Part shown: positions 43,336 through 54,700 of the stretch, in pieces
Layout: the number at the start of each line of letters is the position of its first letter
Numbering within the stretch: the first letter of the stretch is position 1
Notes under the pieces: model-generated
Databases searched by the model: none
Seen by the model: only the letters and a program-made list of their open reading frames with translations
Told to the model about the DNA's origin: nothing
Translations under genes and position numbers: made by a program
Source: Deinandra increscens subsp. villosa
Taxonomy: Eukaryota; Streptophyta; Magnoliopsida; Asterales; Asteraceae
Length of the DNA: 64,000 nt
Assembly (NCBI GenBank): GCA_039602395.1
Contig: JBCNJP010000042.1
Location: 167,023 to 231,022 of the forward strand
Direction: 5' to 3'

Positions 43336-46028
43336 CACTAGTACAAAACCGAGCAAAAGCTGCGCTAGGTTTTACTCAAATGCTGCGGTTCAAAGCAAAA
43401 CCGCACCATTTGACCTCTTGTGCAATTCAAAGCAAAATCACAGGGATATTTACCCCAAATTTTATCTTCCCTCCATTATTTTTCACTAAATTCCCATCTT
43501 CCCTCCATCCTCCATCACTTCTTCATCTTCCCAAAAAGGTCCAAAACCATCAGACGTCAATACACCACCAAACCAACAACCACCACCACAAAGCCACCAC
43601 TACCACCGGACGGAACCCTAATCTGCGACGATGAAAAGAGTGAGTTTTTGGAACCCTAATCGACGGCGATAGCATTTCAAGTCTGAAAAATCGTTTGCTC
43701 CACTCAAAGGTACGATTCTTCTGACCAATTTGTGTTTTCTGCACCATAAACTTTCAGTTGCTTCAATGGTGTTTTCGTTTCGCGTGGTTAGAAGCCGCGA
43801 ACCTTAATCTGCGACGACGACATTCGAAGCCACCAACAAGACGACCGCGAGCCCTAATTTGCGACAGCGACCACCATTGCCGGCCATTCGAAGCCACCAC
43901 CAAGACCAGACGCGAACAAGGTGATGATTTCATTCCTAATTTTGTTTAAAGTTGAGTTTTTATAAGTTTAAGAGTAGATGTTTGGTATGTGTAAATGGAC
44001 CTTAGTTTTTCTGTATTATGTTTCATTTATGCTTTCACTATGAATCCTAACATGACCCCAGCAATCACCTGTTCTAAATAGTTCATTACCATGAATCTCG
44101 TCAAAACATGTATGTGTTTATTGAGAATTCATTTAGCATTTTGGATTGGGTGTTTTGTTCGATTCTGCAGGTTTGGAGTGTGTATATAAGCAGCTAAGCA
44201 AGAAACTGTCCACTCAAAACTAATAGTTTGGAACTTAATCTGAAAGGCACTTTTTTGAGGGTAGAGTATTTTGGAACTTAACTACATATATACATTTTGG
44301 AACTTAATTACATACATCTAATTCTTATCAGTTGTGGTTGATGTTTTGTGCAGGAACATTGATGGTTTTTTGAATGCAAGCCACCCTGAGCAAAGCTTGA
44401 GAACAAAAACAAAAACTTAGAAGGAAACGTTCGAAGAAATCCTGCTGAAGTGAGTTTATATATGACTTAGTTGAATATTTGTTATTTTGACTTGATATTG
44501 CAATAATCAGTTTCTAATTTTTAGATAAAAAGATCTTGTTTTTGTTATCTAATGTGTTTCATATATAGTTTCATACCAACTATAATTTTTGGATGTTGGT
44601 ACAAGTTGCGTTTTTGGATAATATGCACTTGATAAACATTCAATAAGTTCCAACTTGCCAGCAGCTTTTAAATGTTTTGTGATTGTCAGGAATGGTATCG
44701 TGGGTTATATCAAAGTTTAAGGTATGCTTTACACAAGTGTGACTGTCAAAAACAATTGTTGCTAAAAAAAAACAAGTGTGACTGTCATTGCATGCTAAAA
44801 AAAAACAAGTGTGACTGTCATTGCATATAGTTTAGTTCCACTTTTAATTTAAGGATGTAATCATCTTTGTTTATCGACTTGTTTTGTGTGGTGTGTTACT
44901 TGTGGTTCATATTAATGCTGTATATGCTCTATGGTTACTTGGTTGCTTTTAAATTGATTAGACAATAGCTTCTGTATATATCTAATTTAGTAGTATGTGC
45001 ATGTAGGTTTTAGATAACTCTTTAGTTCACCACAATACTATTCAATTTAGTTGCTGTTTTGAAACCAGAATTTGTTGCCTGCTAGGAGAGAAAAGTGGTT
45101 TCATTTTGGTAATGCTTTTTCTGATTTTGGTGTTGTGTTATTCAATTCTTTGTATGCAACTAATCAGAATTTGTGTGCATCTTGGCTTCATATGTGTATT
45201 TTTACCTTTTTTATTTTTTAACTCTTAATATTGGAGATATGTTTATTGGAATTGGATTATTGTTTTAATTGTAGTTCTTTATGGTGGACTGGTACATACA
45301 GTATGATACTCTCTAAGGCATCTTTTTTCGACATGAAGTAACGAAACGCCGGTGGCCCTCTTGGAGTATGTTAGAAGGAACAGGTACTTCTTAACATTAT
45401 TTTAGTTTCACCATTCATGCCTGGTAGGAAGTGGTTGTGTTATCTTTAAAGATTTTCATTTAATGTAAACAGGAATTGTCAGGATATTGCAATGTCATTC
45501 ATGGTTGCTATTGCCGTTTATAGCCGTGGCACCTGGTTCTGGTGATTCACTATGCTTCTCATATCTTCCACTTTTTTTCTTCTTTTAGCTCTACACTTCT
45601 TAGTTTATTAGTTACCACTAGCTACCTATCTCTTGTATTAATAACCCACTGTAACGCTTTTAGCAACAAACCACACTATCTACTCTTTACACGAACCGTT
45701 TAGTCTGTTGTATCAACAATTCATGTTTCCAGATTCCCTGTATTACTTTTACATGCATTTGCTTTAAATTTGATGGGCTTGGTGCAACTGTAACAAAAAT
45801 ACACCTCTTTGTATCCATCAAATATTAAAATAATAATTCCTGGATATTGCAATTTTTTTTTCTTCTGGATAATAGCAAATGCTGCGGTTTTGGAACCCCA
45901 GCAATTGCTCTACATGGGAACCGCAGTATTTGGTAAGATAGCAAAAGCTGCGCTATCAAAAGCTGCGGTTTTAAAACCGCAGCAACAGGGCAAAATAACC
46001 GCAGCATTTGATCAGTTATGTACTAGTG
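43336..46028. mobile_element. Non-autonomous CACTA (CMC) DNA transposon
   Basis: The ends are CACTAGTACAAAACC (43336-) and ...GTTATGTACTAGTG (-46028), inverted over CACTAGTAC. The 3-bp target duplication CTA is perfect (43333-43335 and 46029-46031). Subterminal repeats of GCTGCGGTT/AACCGCAGC crowd both ends (43360-43410 and 45880-46012), as in CACTA elements, where transposase binds them. At 2693 bp with no transposase motif it is non-autonomous. A 35-bp tandem repeat (ACAAGTGTGACTGTCATTGC) lies near 44735-44829. Interior open frames are short and unrelated. Confidence 0.9.
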
Positions 46029-46227
46029 CTATTTGCTCAACATAGGGGCTTAAACAAGGGTTTATGTGTAATTTTTTCGTTTATGTGACTTTGTATAATA
46101 TGAATTCTTCATCCTCTACAAGATGTGTTCCAATCAAACGTGTTGGATCGTTCAAAGTATAATTACGTACATATAGATCTGAGTATTAGTTGGTAGTTTA
46201 TGTTGACCGTGGGAGTTAATTGAAGCG
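46029..46227. other. Short non-coding stretch before the kinase fragment
   Basis: It holds the CACTA target duplication (46029-46031) and AT-rich sequence leading to GTTAATTGAAGCG before the ATG. It could be part of a 5' untranslated region. Confidence 0.4.
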
Positions 46228-46309
46228 ATGGTCATGGATCGTATTCTTGGTGGTAAGTTTAAGCTCGGGAGGAAGATTGGGAGTGGATCTTTTGGTGAGC
46301 TTTATTTAG
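46228..46309 (+). pseudogene. First exon of a casein kinase 1-like protein kinase (gene fragment)
   Basis: The 82 bases from ATG 46228 encode MVMDRILGGKFKLGRKIGSG, then SFGELYL. This is the start of plant casein kinase 1 (CKL) proteins with the Gly-rich ATP loop GSGSFGE. It ends in phase 1 at G|GTATGC, the position expected for the first intron. The intron is only 92 bp (46310-46401) and ends ATATCCCAG. The second exon starts TGTTA and is split by a TRIM. CK1 kinases phosphorylate Ser/Thr in cytoplasm and nucleus. Here only the first part of the N-lobe remains, so it is a gene remnant or captured fragment. Confidence 0.8.
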
Positions 46310-46406
46310 GTATGCTTCCGGTTCTTTATATTAAGCTTCATTGTAGGCATCATATCTATGTTTTTAGCAGCTAATTTCCTTTGTGTTTGATGATATCCCA
46401 GTGTTA

Positions 46407-48005
46407 TATTAGACTATTATGTTATGTAGGATATTATATTAAAGTAAAGGGTATTAGAGTGCAATATTATTCTCTATATATAGAGACCTGATGTAACCAT
46501 ACTATTTACAATATCAATAATATTCTCTATTCTCTGGTTTGAGTTGGTATCAGAGCCAGAGAACAACCACCGGAAAAATAACTCCGGTAGGGTGGCCCGC
46601 CAGCGCCACCACCCTACCCACCACCTCTGTTTCTTTTTTGTTTTTTTTCTTATTCATCGTTTTCGTTTGTTATTACTTCTTATATACATACTCAAAAAGA
46701 AAAGGATCAGGTCCATGTCCATCCACCCCCAAAACCTAAATTCAAAATCACAAGCCACCATCAGAAGCTGTTGTTAATCACCAACACAACCTGCTGCTGT
46801 TACGATCGACCCAATTGGTCGACATCACCATCCTAATCCACTACAAATCCAACCCTAATTCCCAGCCGTAAACCATCCCGGGAACAATACTGGGAACCCT
46901 AAATCTTGCCCTAAATTTCCTTGTTCCGGCCGCAATCTGCTTCCGTAACCCTAACCACCGCCACTACAAACCCTAATCCTAGCCGCCGTCAGAGCTTACA
47001 ACAGCCGTTTAAGCCACTACCACATCACCACCACTAAGCCGAATAACCCTACAACAGCATCCGCAACACACCTCAAAACCGTAACCCAAGTGGCGGCCAC
47101 AACAAACCATAACCCTAGCCGCTGTCACATCCAAAACACCACTGGGGCTCCTCTTTATCGCATACAATGCGGTAGTACACCACCGCTATACAACAGCGGC
47201 CCGCCATACAACGGCGACACACATACGTGTCTTATTTTCAAGTCAAAGATAACCGCCATACACCGGCGGTGCACCATCGTGTGTTCTTCTGCCACACAAT
47301 GGCGGAACAACATTGTCTTTGTTTTCCAGGCGAGAGAAAGAAGAGAAACAAAAAGGCGAACTACAAAAAAAAACAAGGTGATGGTGACGAGGAGAAATAC
47401 TAGCCGCACAACGCTATTCCATCCCCGTTTCCGACATCACTGCCGCTAAACAACAGCGGCTCAGCCCCACAACGGCGCACACCATCGTGTGTCAGTTTTC
47501 ATGCGAGAAAGAGGGAAAAACAAATCCGGTGATGGCAGTGGGGAAATCCCCTGGATGGCCAAATCTTCAAAGGAGGCGGACAAATCTTCAAGAAACTGGG
47601 TGTGAAACCTTTAAAGGAGGCGGGACAAATCTTTATGCGTGATGTTTTTAAAAACAAAAAAAAGAATTCTTGTATGTGATGAAATCTGACAAGTTCACGT
47701 GGGAGTATGATGGTCAACAAGGGTTTGATGGTGGTTTTATGACTTGCTGGATCTAGATTCTGGTTAAAAAAAAAAGAATAGTTTATGTATTTACGATTTC
47801 AGTCCCTTATCTTTCAATCATTTAGATTTCAAGCTATAATCGCTACCGCGTTTAGCTTGCGGGGGAGTATTAGACTATTATGTTAGGTATGATATTATAT
47901 TAGAGTAAAGGGTACTAGAGTGCAATATTATTCTCTATATATAGAGACCTGATGTAACCCTACTATTTACAATATCAATAATATTCTCTATTCTCTGGTT
48001 TAACT
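46407..48005 (+). mobile_element. TRIM: 1.6-kb miniature LTR retrotransposon
   Basis: The LTRs are 138 bp (46407-46544 and 47868-48005), both starting TATTAGACTATTATGTTA and containing TTATTCTCTATATATAGAGACC. The target duplication TGTTA is perfect (46402-46406 and 48006-48010). The primer site TGGTATCAGAGCC (46545-46557) abuts the 5' LTR, and a purine tract, GCGGGGGAG (47859-47867), abuts the 3' LTR. The interior of about 1.3 kb has no gag or pol. The termini are not the canonical TG...CA. Size and structure fit TRIM. The LTRs differ at a few sites, so it is fairly young. Confidence 0.85.
46545..46557 (+). promoter_or_regulatory. Primer binding site of the TRIM
   Basis: TGGTATCAGAGCC begins immediately after the 5' LTR and is complementary to initiator Met tRNA. 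Confidence 0.9.
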
Positions 48006-48045
48006 TGTTAATATTCAAACTAAGGAAGAAGTTGCTGATAAGCTG
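48006..48045 (+). pseudogene. Second exon remnant of the casein kinase 1-like fragment
   Basis: GTT AAT ATT CAA ACT... reads VNIQTKEEVADKL, matching the CK1 segment that follows the Gly loop and carries the ATP-binding Lys. The usual wording is EEVAVKLE, so Val is Asp just before the Lys. Homology stops at CTG before GGTATTG. The pre-insertion exon start (AG|TGTTAAT) appears one base short for the frame left by exon 1, so this was a pseudogene or became one. Confidence 0.7.
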
Positions 48046-48313
48046 GTATTGATATCCTTTCATTGATGTTAATTTTCTTGGTTAATCTATTGACAAGTTG
48101 ATTGATAGTGGGGGTGTTTAGATGCATTTTTGAAAGTTATTATCTAATATTAAACAAACAAAATTAGATAAAATGCTGCAATTAAATACATTGCAAGATA
48201 TAATTTTTGGTTGTGCTTCACTGAAGTTGTAACAATATTTTTAATGGTGTCTCTTGATGTCAAGATACATTTATATTTTGTTAGTAACACGTGGGTAAAA
48301 GGCTGAAAGTTTG
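48046..48313. other. Non-coding stretch between kinase remnant and segmental repeat
   Basis: AT-rich. I find no further kinase exon. Confidence 0.5.
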
Positions 48314-48967
48314 TTACTTACTGACGTTACCATTCAATGCGATATGCTATAATGAACCCATATTTTATTTATTTCTGTTACTACTTACCGATTAAAGTTG
48401 TTCGCGGCCTTATCCTCCAAAAGTATGATCCTAGCCTTTATTCTTCCAATAGATAACAACACATTTTCCATATTTAAATTATTTACCTGCCACTGTTAGA
48501 TAACAACACCTTTCTCATATTCTAATTTCAAAAAGCTTGATAGACTTTTTGTACAGTGATCACTTTTCCTTTCTTATGTAATACATAGTAACAAACCCTT
48601 TTACCTGTCACCATATACCTAACAGGATAATGTGCAGCAATACTCCACTGCTGTAACAAGCATTGACATTGATCCGCCAATAGCAGGACTACTAACATCT
48701 ATGCCAGGTAAAAAAGTCTATCATGATTTACTGACTTACCGTCATAATTAACGTTGCCTAAACAACGTTGTAAAGCAGATTCAATAGCATGAAAGGGAAA
48801 AAAAAAAGTCTTAATGATGGATACGAGGGCGCAAAAGCCATAACAATAACATAAATGCTCTCCAGAAAACCAGAGAATATAAATGTAAGCAATCCCCAAA
48901 ATGATTCCGTTAACTAATTGGGGGCATAGAAATTTTGATTTCCTTTTTGAGGTTGTCTAACTAATTG
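48314..48967. repeat. 654-bp segmental repeat, copy 2
   Basis: Copy of 39363-40014 in direct orientation, 8.95 kb away. Both ends are sharp (TTACTTACTGACG...CTAACTAATTG) and the flanking sequences are unrelated. I see no terminal inverted repeats or primer sites that would define a transposon type. Confidence 0.9.
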
Positions 48968-48983
48968 AATGAAATCATAGTCG

Positions 48984-49752
48984 AAATTTAGACACAAGTC
49001 TAAATGCTATAGAATTAGTTGTCTAATTACATATAAATCCCTTGGATCAAAATGGTAACTAGTGGTTAATGACCAAAATTTTTACTATAAAAGGAAGCAA
49101 CCACCATTCACAAGCTCCGCACCTCAAACACTCTCCTCTCCTCTCCTCTCCTCTCCTCCCCCTCAACTGGTTCCACCACCACCTCCCAGCCCTGCCGCCG
49201 GCTGCCACCATCCAGCCACCGCCGGCCGACGCCTGCCACCGCCGACCACCCTCTTGCCGCCGCAAACCGCCATCGGAAACCACCCTCCTTCCACCGATTT
49301 TTCTTCCTTTCTTTTATGAGTTTTCTAACTCATCTTTTCTACATTTCTAACACCCAAATCATACCCCAAGTCTTGACAACTAAAAACCTTGAATCCTTGT
49401 GTTTGTTAAACCATCTACCCAACTCTCTTCTCTTTCTCTTTTTCTTTCAAGATCAAACACTCTTTTGGTGCATTTGAATGCTTAAAGATAGCCAAAGAGT
49501 GTGGTGAAACACACTTATGAAATCCAAGGAAAGTAATATGGTGTGCACCATGATTCTTGTGTTCATGAAATCATTGATTTCATGTTAGTTGGTTTAACAA
49601 ATCTCAAGCCTCTTCTTTGATAATGAAATCATAACTAATTAAATTGAATGTTAAATAATTAAATCGTCCTAACACTAAGTGTTAGTTGATTGCTAATTTA
49701 TTTAAATTGTCCTAACACTAAGTGTTAGTTGATTGTTAATTTATTTAAATTG
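48984..49752 (+). repeat. Internal fragment of the Tekay-2 LTR
   Basis: Matches 52704-53470 closely, including a TATA box ACTATAAAAGG (about 49083), the CCTCTCCTCTCC tract and two CTAACACT...AGTGTTAG palindromes. It lacks both LTR termini. The Pro/His-rich open frames in it are low-complexity by-products. Confidence 0.88.
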
Positions 49753-50656
49753 CCCCGAGAAGTACATGGTCAAATATTCCACGTGCACGTTCACTGACGG
49801 TGCACTAACCTGGTGGAACTCACATGCCGATGCTATGGGAACTGACTTGGCCTATGCCATGACATGGGATGAACTCGAACGACTGTTGAGCGCTGAGTAT
49901 TGTCCTAGAGAGGAGCTGCAGAAACTCGAAGCAGAATTCTCGAACCTATCCATGAATGGAGCCGATGTTGTTGGCTACACTAAGAGGTTTCGTGAACTTG
50001 CTCACCTTTGCCCGACAATGGTCACTCCACCCTACAAGAAGATCGAGCGGTACATATGGGGACTTGCGCCACACATTCAGGGGAATGTCATTTCCTCAAA
50101 CCCTCAGACATTTCAGGATGTTGTGCGTCTGGCACACAACCTTTTCTATCAAGCTAATCGTCAAGGAGTAAACTTTGGCAAGAAATCGTCTGAGAACGAG
50201 TCCTCTGATGTCAGTACCACCCCTTCGTCAAGTAAACGGAAGCGTGAATTTTGGAAGGATCAGAATGAAAAGAACTACGAGAAGACCCCTACTAAGGAAT
50301 CCGGACCAGAGAAGGTCTATGCTGCTACTGCCCCTGTCCAGTCCCTCCGAAAAACCGGCTACACCGGTACTGCACCCCTGTGCAACAAATGCAACCTCCA
50401 CCATACTTTCGATTGTGGAAATGTCTTTTGCAATATCTACAAAGCCTACGGACATGTAGCACGTGATTGCCCAAAATACACCTGCTACGGTTGCGGGACC
50501 ATTGGACACTTCAAGAGTGAATGCCCGAAGAACAAGGACCAGAATGCTAACCAAGCTAGAGGAAGAGTCTTCGTGATCTGCGCCGAAGACGCCCGCCGCG
50601 ACCCCAACACGAAAACGGGTACGTTTCTACTAAACAACCATTATGTTTTATTTTGA
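49753..50656 (+). pseudogene. Tekay-2 gag, N-terminally truncated
   Basis: The frame starts within the gag domain (PEKYMVKYSTCTFTDGALTW) right at the LTR junction. It then reads AMTWDELERLL, EYCPREELQKLEAEF, LAHLCPTMVTPPYKKIERYI and two zinc-finger-like motifs. The first, CNIYKAYGHVARDC, has lost its second Cys (Tyr instead). The second, CYGCGTIGHFKSEC, is complete. The end is a stop just after NNHYVLF, where the protease Asp region should begin. No start codon belongs to it. Confidence 0.88.
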
Positions 50657-51731
50657 TGCCGATAGAAGCTTTGTGCCTACCGATTTTATTTTGTAATCCT
50701 TTAAAATCGACCCTTCTGCCTTAGATGCTAAGTTTACCGTAGAAATAGCCAATGATGAATAAATCAAAACTGGAGCAACATACCAACATTATTCACTAGG
50801 ACTCTCCGCTCATACATTTAGCGTCGACCTAATACCCATTGAATTCAGAAACCTCAACGTAATCATTAGGATAGCATGGTTGTCAAAGAACCATGCGGAA
50901 ATCATATGTCACGAGAAAATGGTAGGAGTGCCACTTACAGATGGTAACACTCTATACGTGCAAGGCAAGCTAAACCTCACATCTGGTATAAAGGCACGAA
51001 AATTCCTTCGCAAAGGATTCCATGCTATCTTAGCCCATGTCACTTAGAGGAAACCTAGGGATAAACGTATCAAAAATGTTCCTATTGACCACGAATACCC
51101 GGAAGTCTTTCCCGAAGACTTGCCAGGCTTACCCCCTCGGTAAGAGAAATTTCGCATCGACTTAACACGTGAAGCCGCCCCCGTGCCAAATTATCATACT
51201 GTCTGACACCGTTCGAAATGCAAGAGTTATCTAGCTAACTACAAGAGTTGCTAGATAAAGACTTATTTCGTCCGAGCCACTCCCAGTGGAGTGCTCCCGT
51301 GTCATTTAAAACGAAAGATGGAACATTTCGAATATGCATCGACTACCAATTAGAGAAACAATTGACCCAGTGGCGTACCGACCTACGCCTGCCTGCCAAA
51401 CTAAGTAGCATTTATGATGTTTTCCAAGTTAGTAATTTGGAGTAGTGTCTGACCGACGAAACGCTTGTCATCCCACTTGACGAAATTGAAGTCGACGAGA
51501 CATTGCACTTTGTTGAGGAACCTTTTGAGATACTTGACCTAGAAATCAAGAAGATGAAACATAGCCGCATTTCCATTGTCAAGGTGCGATGGAACTCCCG
51601 ATGAGGTCCAGGGTACACTTGGGAACGCGAGGTCCAAAATGCGTCAGAAGTATCCTCGTCTTTTGGAAACGTTGCATCCACCAGTAGTAAGAACTGAATT
51701 TCGGGACGAAATTCTTCTAACTGGGGGAGAA
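50657..51731 (+). pseudogene. Tekay-2 protease/RT remnant fused to chromodomain
   Basis: The protease active site has lost two codons (FDADRSF for FDTGADRSF, about 50652). Broken frames continue to KARKFLRKGFHAILAHVT, EYPEVFPEDLPGLPP, and LDKDLFRPSHSQWSAPV...GTFRICIDYQ (51248-51350). The sequence then jumps to LRLPAKLSSIYDVFQVSNLE and a chromodomain (about 51540-51660; ISIVKVRWNS, then a stop). TTTCGGGACGAAATTC and the purine tract CTGGGGGAGAA (51721-51731) precede the LTR. The deletion removes most of RT, RNase H and the integrase core. Confidence 0.85.
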
Positions 51732-54700
51732 TGTGACACCTCGTCCAAAAGTCAGGTCAAACCTGTTTACTTTGACTTTTAGAGTAACTACTATGTGCCT
51801 TAATCTTAACTGCTTAACTGTCAATAACTGAGCTTAACTGATAAAACCCGACGTAAGTTAACTCCCACGTTTGTATTAGAAACCGTGCCCTAATTAATGG
51901 AATTTCAATAATAAGAAAATAAATATAAAAATATACTTTTTATATTTTCTTTGAAAACCAGTGTCACGGATTTACATCAACGACACAACGACATTTTAAG
52001 CGATTACGTAATTAAAACAACTTGGTTTTGAATACTCATGGTGATCGAGCTTAAAACCGACGCGAACAAACGAAATAGTCTTCGTTAACTTTCACGCGTA
52101 CAAAAACCGTATCCCGTATCCACTTTGAAAAAGAAAACAAAAAAAAAAAAACAAAAACAATCAACTTAACAAAATCATTTTTATGAACTAAAAATGTGAT
52201 CAAACATGTTCGTTGTCAAGACTTAGCCGAAAACCGAAACCGGAGACCCATTCAAGCCCAATTCGTCCCAACAAGCCCAACGAATCAAAAACTTTGAAAA
52301 CAAACCCGTAACTCGACCCGATGACTAAACCCGTTTAACCGAAACACCGGCCCTATTCGGAAAAACCTGGCCCGCTTCCTTTGTTAATCCTTTTGGGCTT
52401 CAGCCCAACCCACCAAACATTTAAATTTAATTGTTTTGGCCCATGATTTTTATAACCTAAGCCCACTATAAGTTTATAAAAATATAGCTCATCAACTTTA
52501 TAAAAATCACCACCGTTGTAGTTTTAATATGCTTGGGTTATATTTATAAAAATTATGATTTTTAAACATCACTAACCTCCTCATATTTTATAAAAGCCTT
52601 GTCATTTTATAAAACATGACCACACTTTTATAAAATAAAATCACCTACTTCTAGTTAGTTAACTTACATGGTGTTTAAGATGGCCACATCTCCACTCTAC
52701 AAAATTTAGACACAAGTCTAAATGCTATAGAATTAGTTGTCTAATTACATATAAATCCCTTGGATCAAAATGGTAACTAGTGGTTAATGACCAAAATTTT
52801 GACTATAAAAGGAAGCAACCACCATTCACAAACTCCACACCTCAAACACTCTCCTCTCCTCTCCTCTCCTCTCCTCCCCCTTAACCAGTTCCACCACCAC
52901 CTCCCAGCCCTGCCGCCGGCTGCCACCATCCAGCCACCGCCGGCCGACGCCTGCCACCGCCGACCACCCTCTTGCCGCCGCAAACCGCCATCAGAAACCA
53001 CTCTCCTTCCACCGATTTTTCTTCCTTTCTTTTGTGAGTTTTCTAACTCATCTTTTCTACATTTCTAACACCCAAATCATACCCCAAGTCTTGACAACTA
53101 AAAACCTTGAATCTTTGTGTTTGTTAAACCATCTACCCAACTCTCTTCTCTTTCTCTTTTTCTTTCAAGATCAAACACTCTTTTGGTGCATTTGAATGCT
53201 TAAAGATAGCCAAAGAGTGTGGTGAAACACACTTATGAAATCTAAGGAAAGTAATATGGTGTGCACCATGATTCTTGTGTTCATGAAATCATTGATTTCA
53301 TGTTAGTTGGTTTAACAAATCTCAAGCCTCTTCTTTGATAATGAAATCATAACTAATTAAATTGAATGTTAAATAATTAAATCGTCCTAACACTAAGTGT
53401 TAGTTGATTGCTAATTTATTTAAATTGTCCTAAAACTAAGTGTTAGTTGATTGTTAATTTATTTAAATTGTCCTAACACTAAGTGTTAGTTGATTGTTAA
53501 TTTATTTAAATTGTCCTAACACTAAGTGTTAGTTGATTGTTAATTTATTTAAAATGTCCTAACACAAAGGTGTTAGTAGGTTGTCCTCTAATATTTGGTC
53601 CTAACACTTTATGTGTTAGTTGATTTAATTATAGCTTATGTTATAATGCTAGATTGGACAAATAAACAAGATTAGTAGAATTATAAGCATAGCAAAAATG
53701 TTAATAAATGAAAAAAGAAAAATATAAATAATCATGTCACATGATTATTTAGTGGCTTGGGTTGGTTAAACTAAATAAAAGATAACAAATTCTTGTCATG
53801 GATTATTTTTATAAAACTTCATCCAAAAATGGTAAAAAGATCATTTATGTCAAATGATTAAAAAAACACTTGGACTTGTTATAAATTTTGAAGACTCCTT
53901 AAAAATACTATAAAAGGAAAGAAGATATAACATTTGCCTTTTAGGAGTAAAATGTGGATTTTTATAAAAATAAATGATTTTTATAAAAATAAAGACAAGT
54001 CTTACATGTTAGAAGACTTAATAAATTTTTATGATCATTTTGATAACTCAAAACGATCTAGACATAACGACATTGCGTAGTAATAAAACCGGGACCAACA
54101 CGGCGATATACGCGATAACGTCGGAACAAGTAAATTTATTTAAAGAGACGACCTGTTCTATAAAACGATTAAAGGAAATATCTATAAGTCCAAGTGATGT
54201 TTAAAATTTATATATTTCTCATGACGTTTTAAAAATAGAATAAATATTGTATAAATATTAAACGTCATTATCTATTTTTATGATAAATAAATAATTAATT
54301 TAACAAATAATTATTTGGGAAATTCTAAGACTTGTAAAAATTATTTAAAGGAACGTTATAATTATTTTTGACAATAATTATAAACCCGGCTTTCCATTAA
54401 GTATTGATACAACTTAACGTGTGGGAAAACTATAAGAATCAATTGAACTAAATAAATAATACATCTTATTGTTTATCGAAACGTTCAATACTTGATTTGA
54501 TTATTTGATTTCATCAATGTTGCATTTTCTTTATATTTATTTAACATATATAAACTTGAAAACGCGTATTTTGTTTGTACAATAAATACTAATAACGGGC
54601 TTTCCAAACAAATACAAACGGGAATAAACGTCAACCGGTATCATTTGGGTGACTTATGTTACTCAATTGATCATAGACCTTATGCAAATGTCTTAATTAT

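Noticed and set aside
47090..47449. 119-codon open frame within the TRIM interior
   Set aside because: No gag, pol or other recognisable feature. The composition follows the ACAACGGC-type repeats around it.
49062..49350. Pro/His/Ser-rich open frames in the Tekay-2 LTR (also at 52787-53068 and 56755-57003)
   Set aside because: These arise from CCACC and CCTCT low-complexity sequence after the TATA box. They are open in several frames and on both strands.
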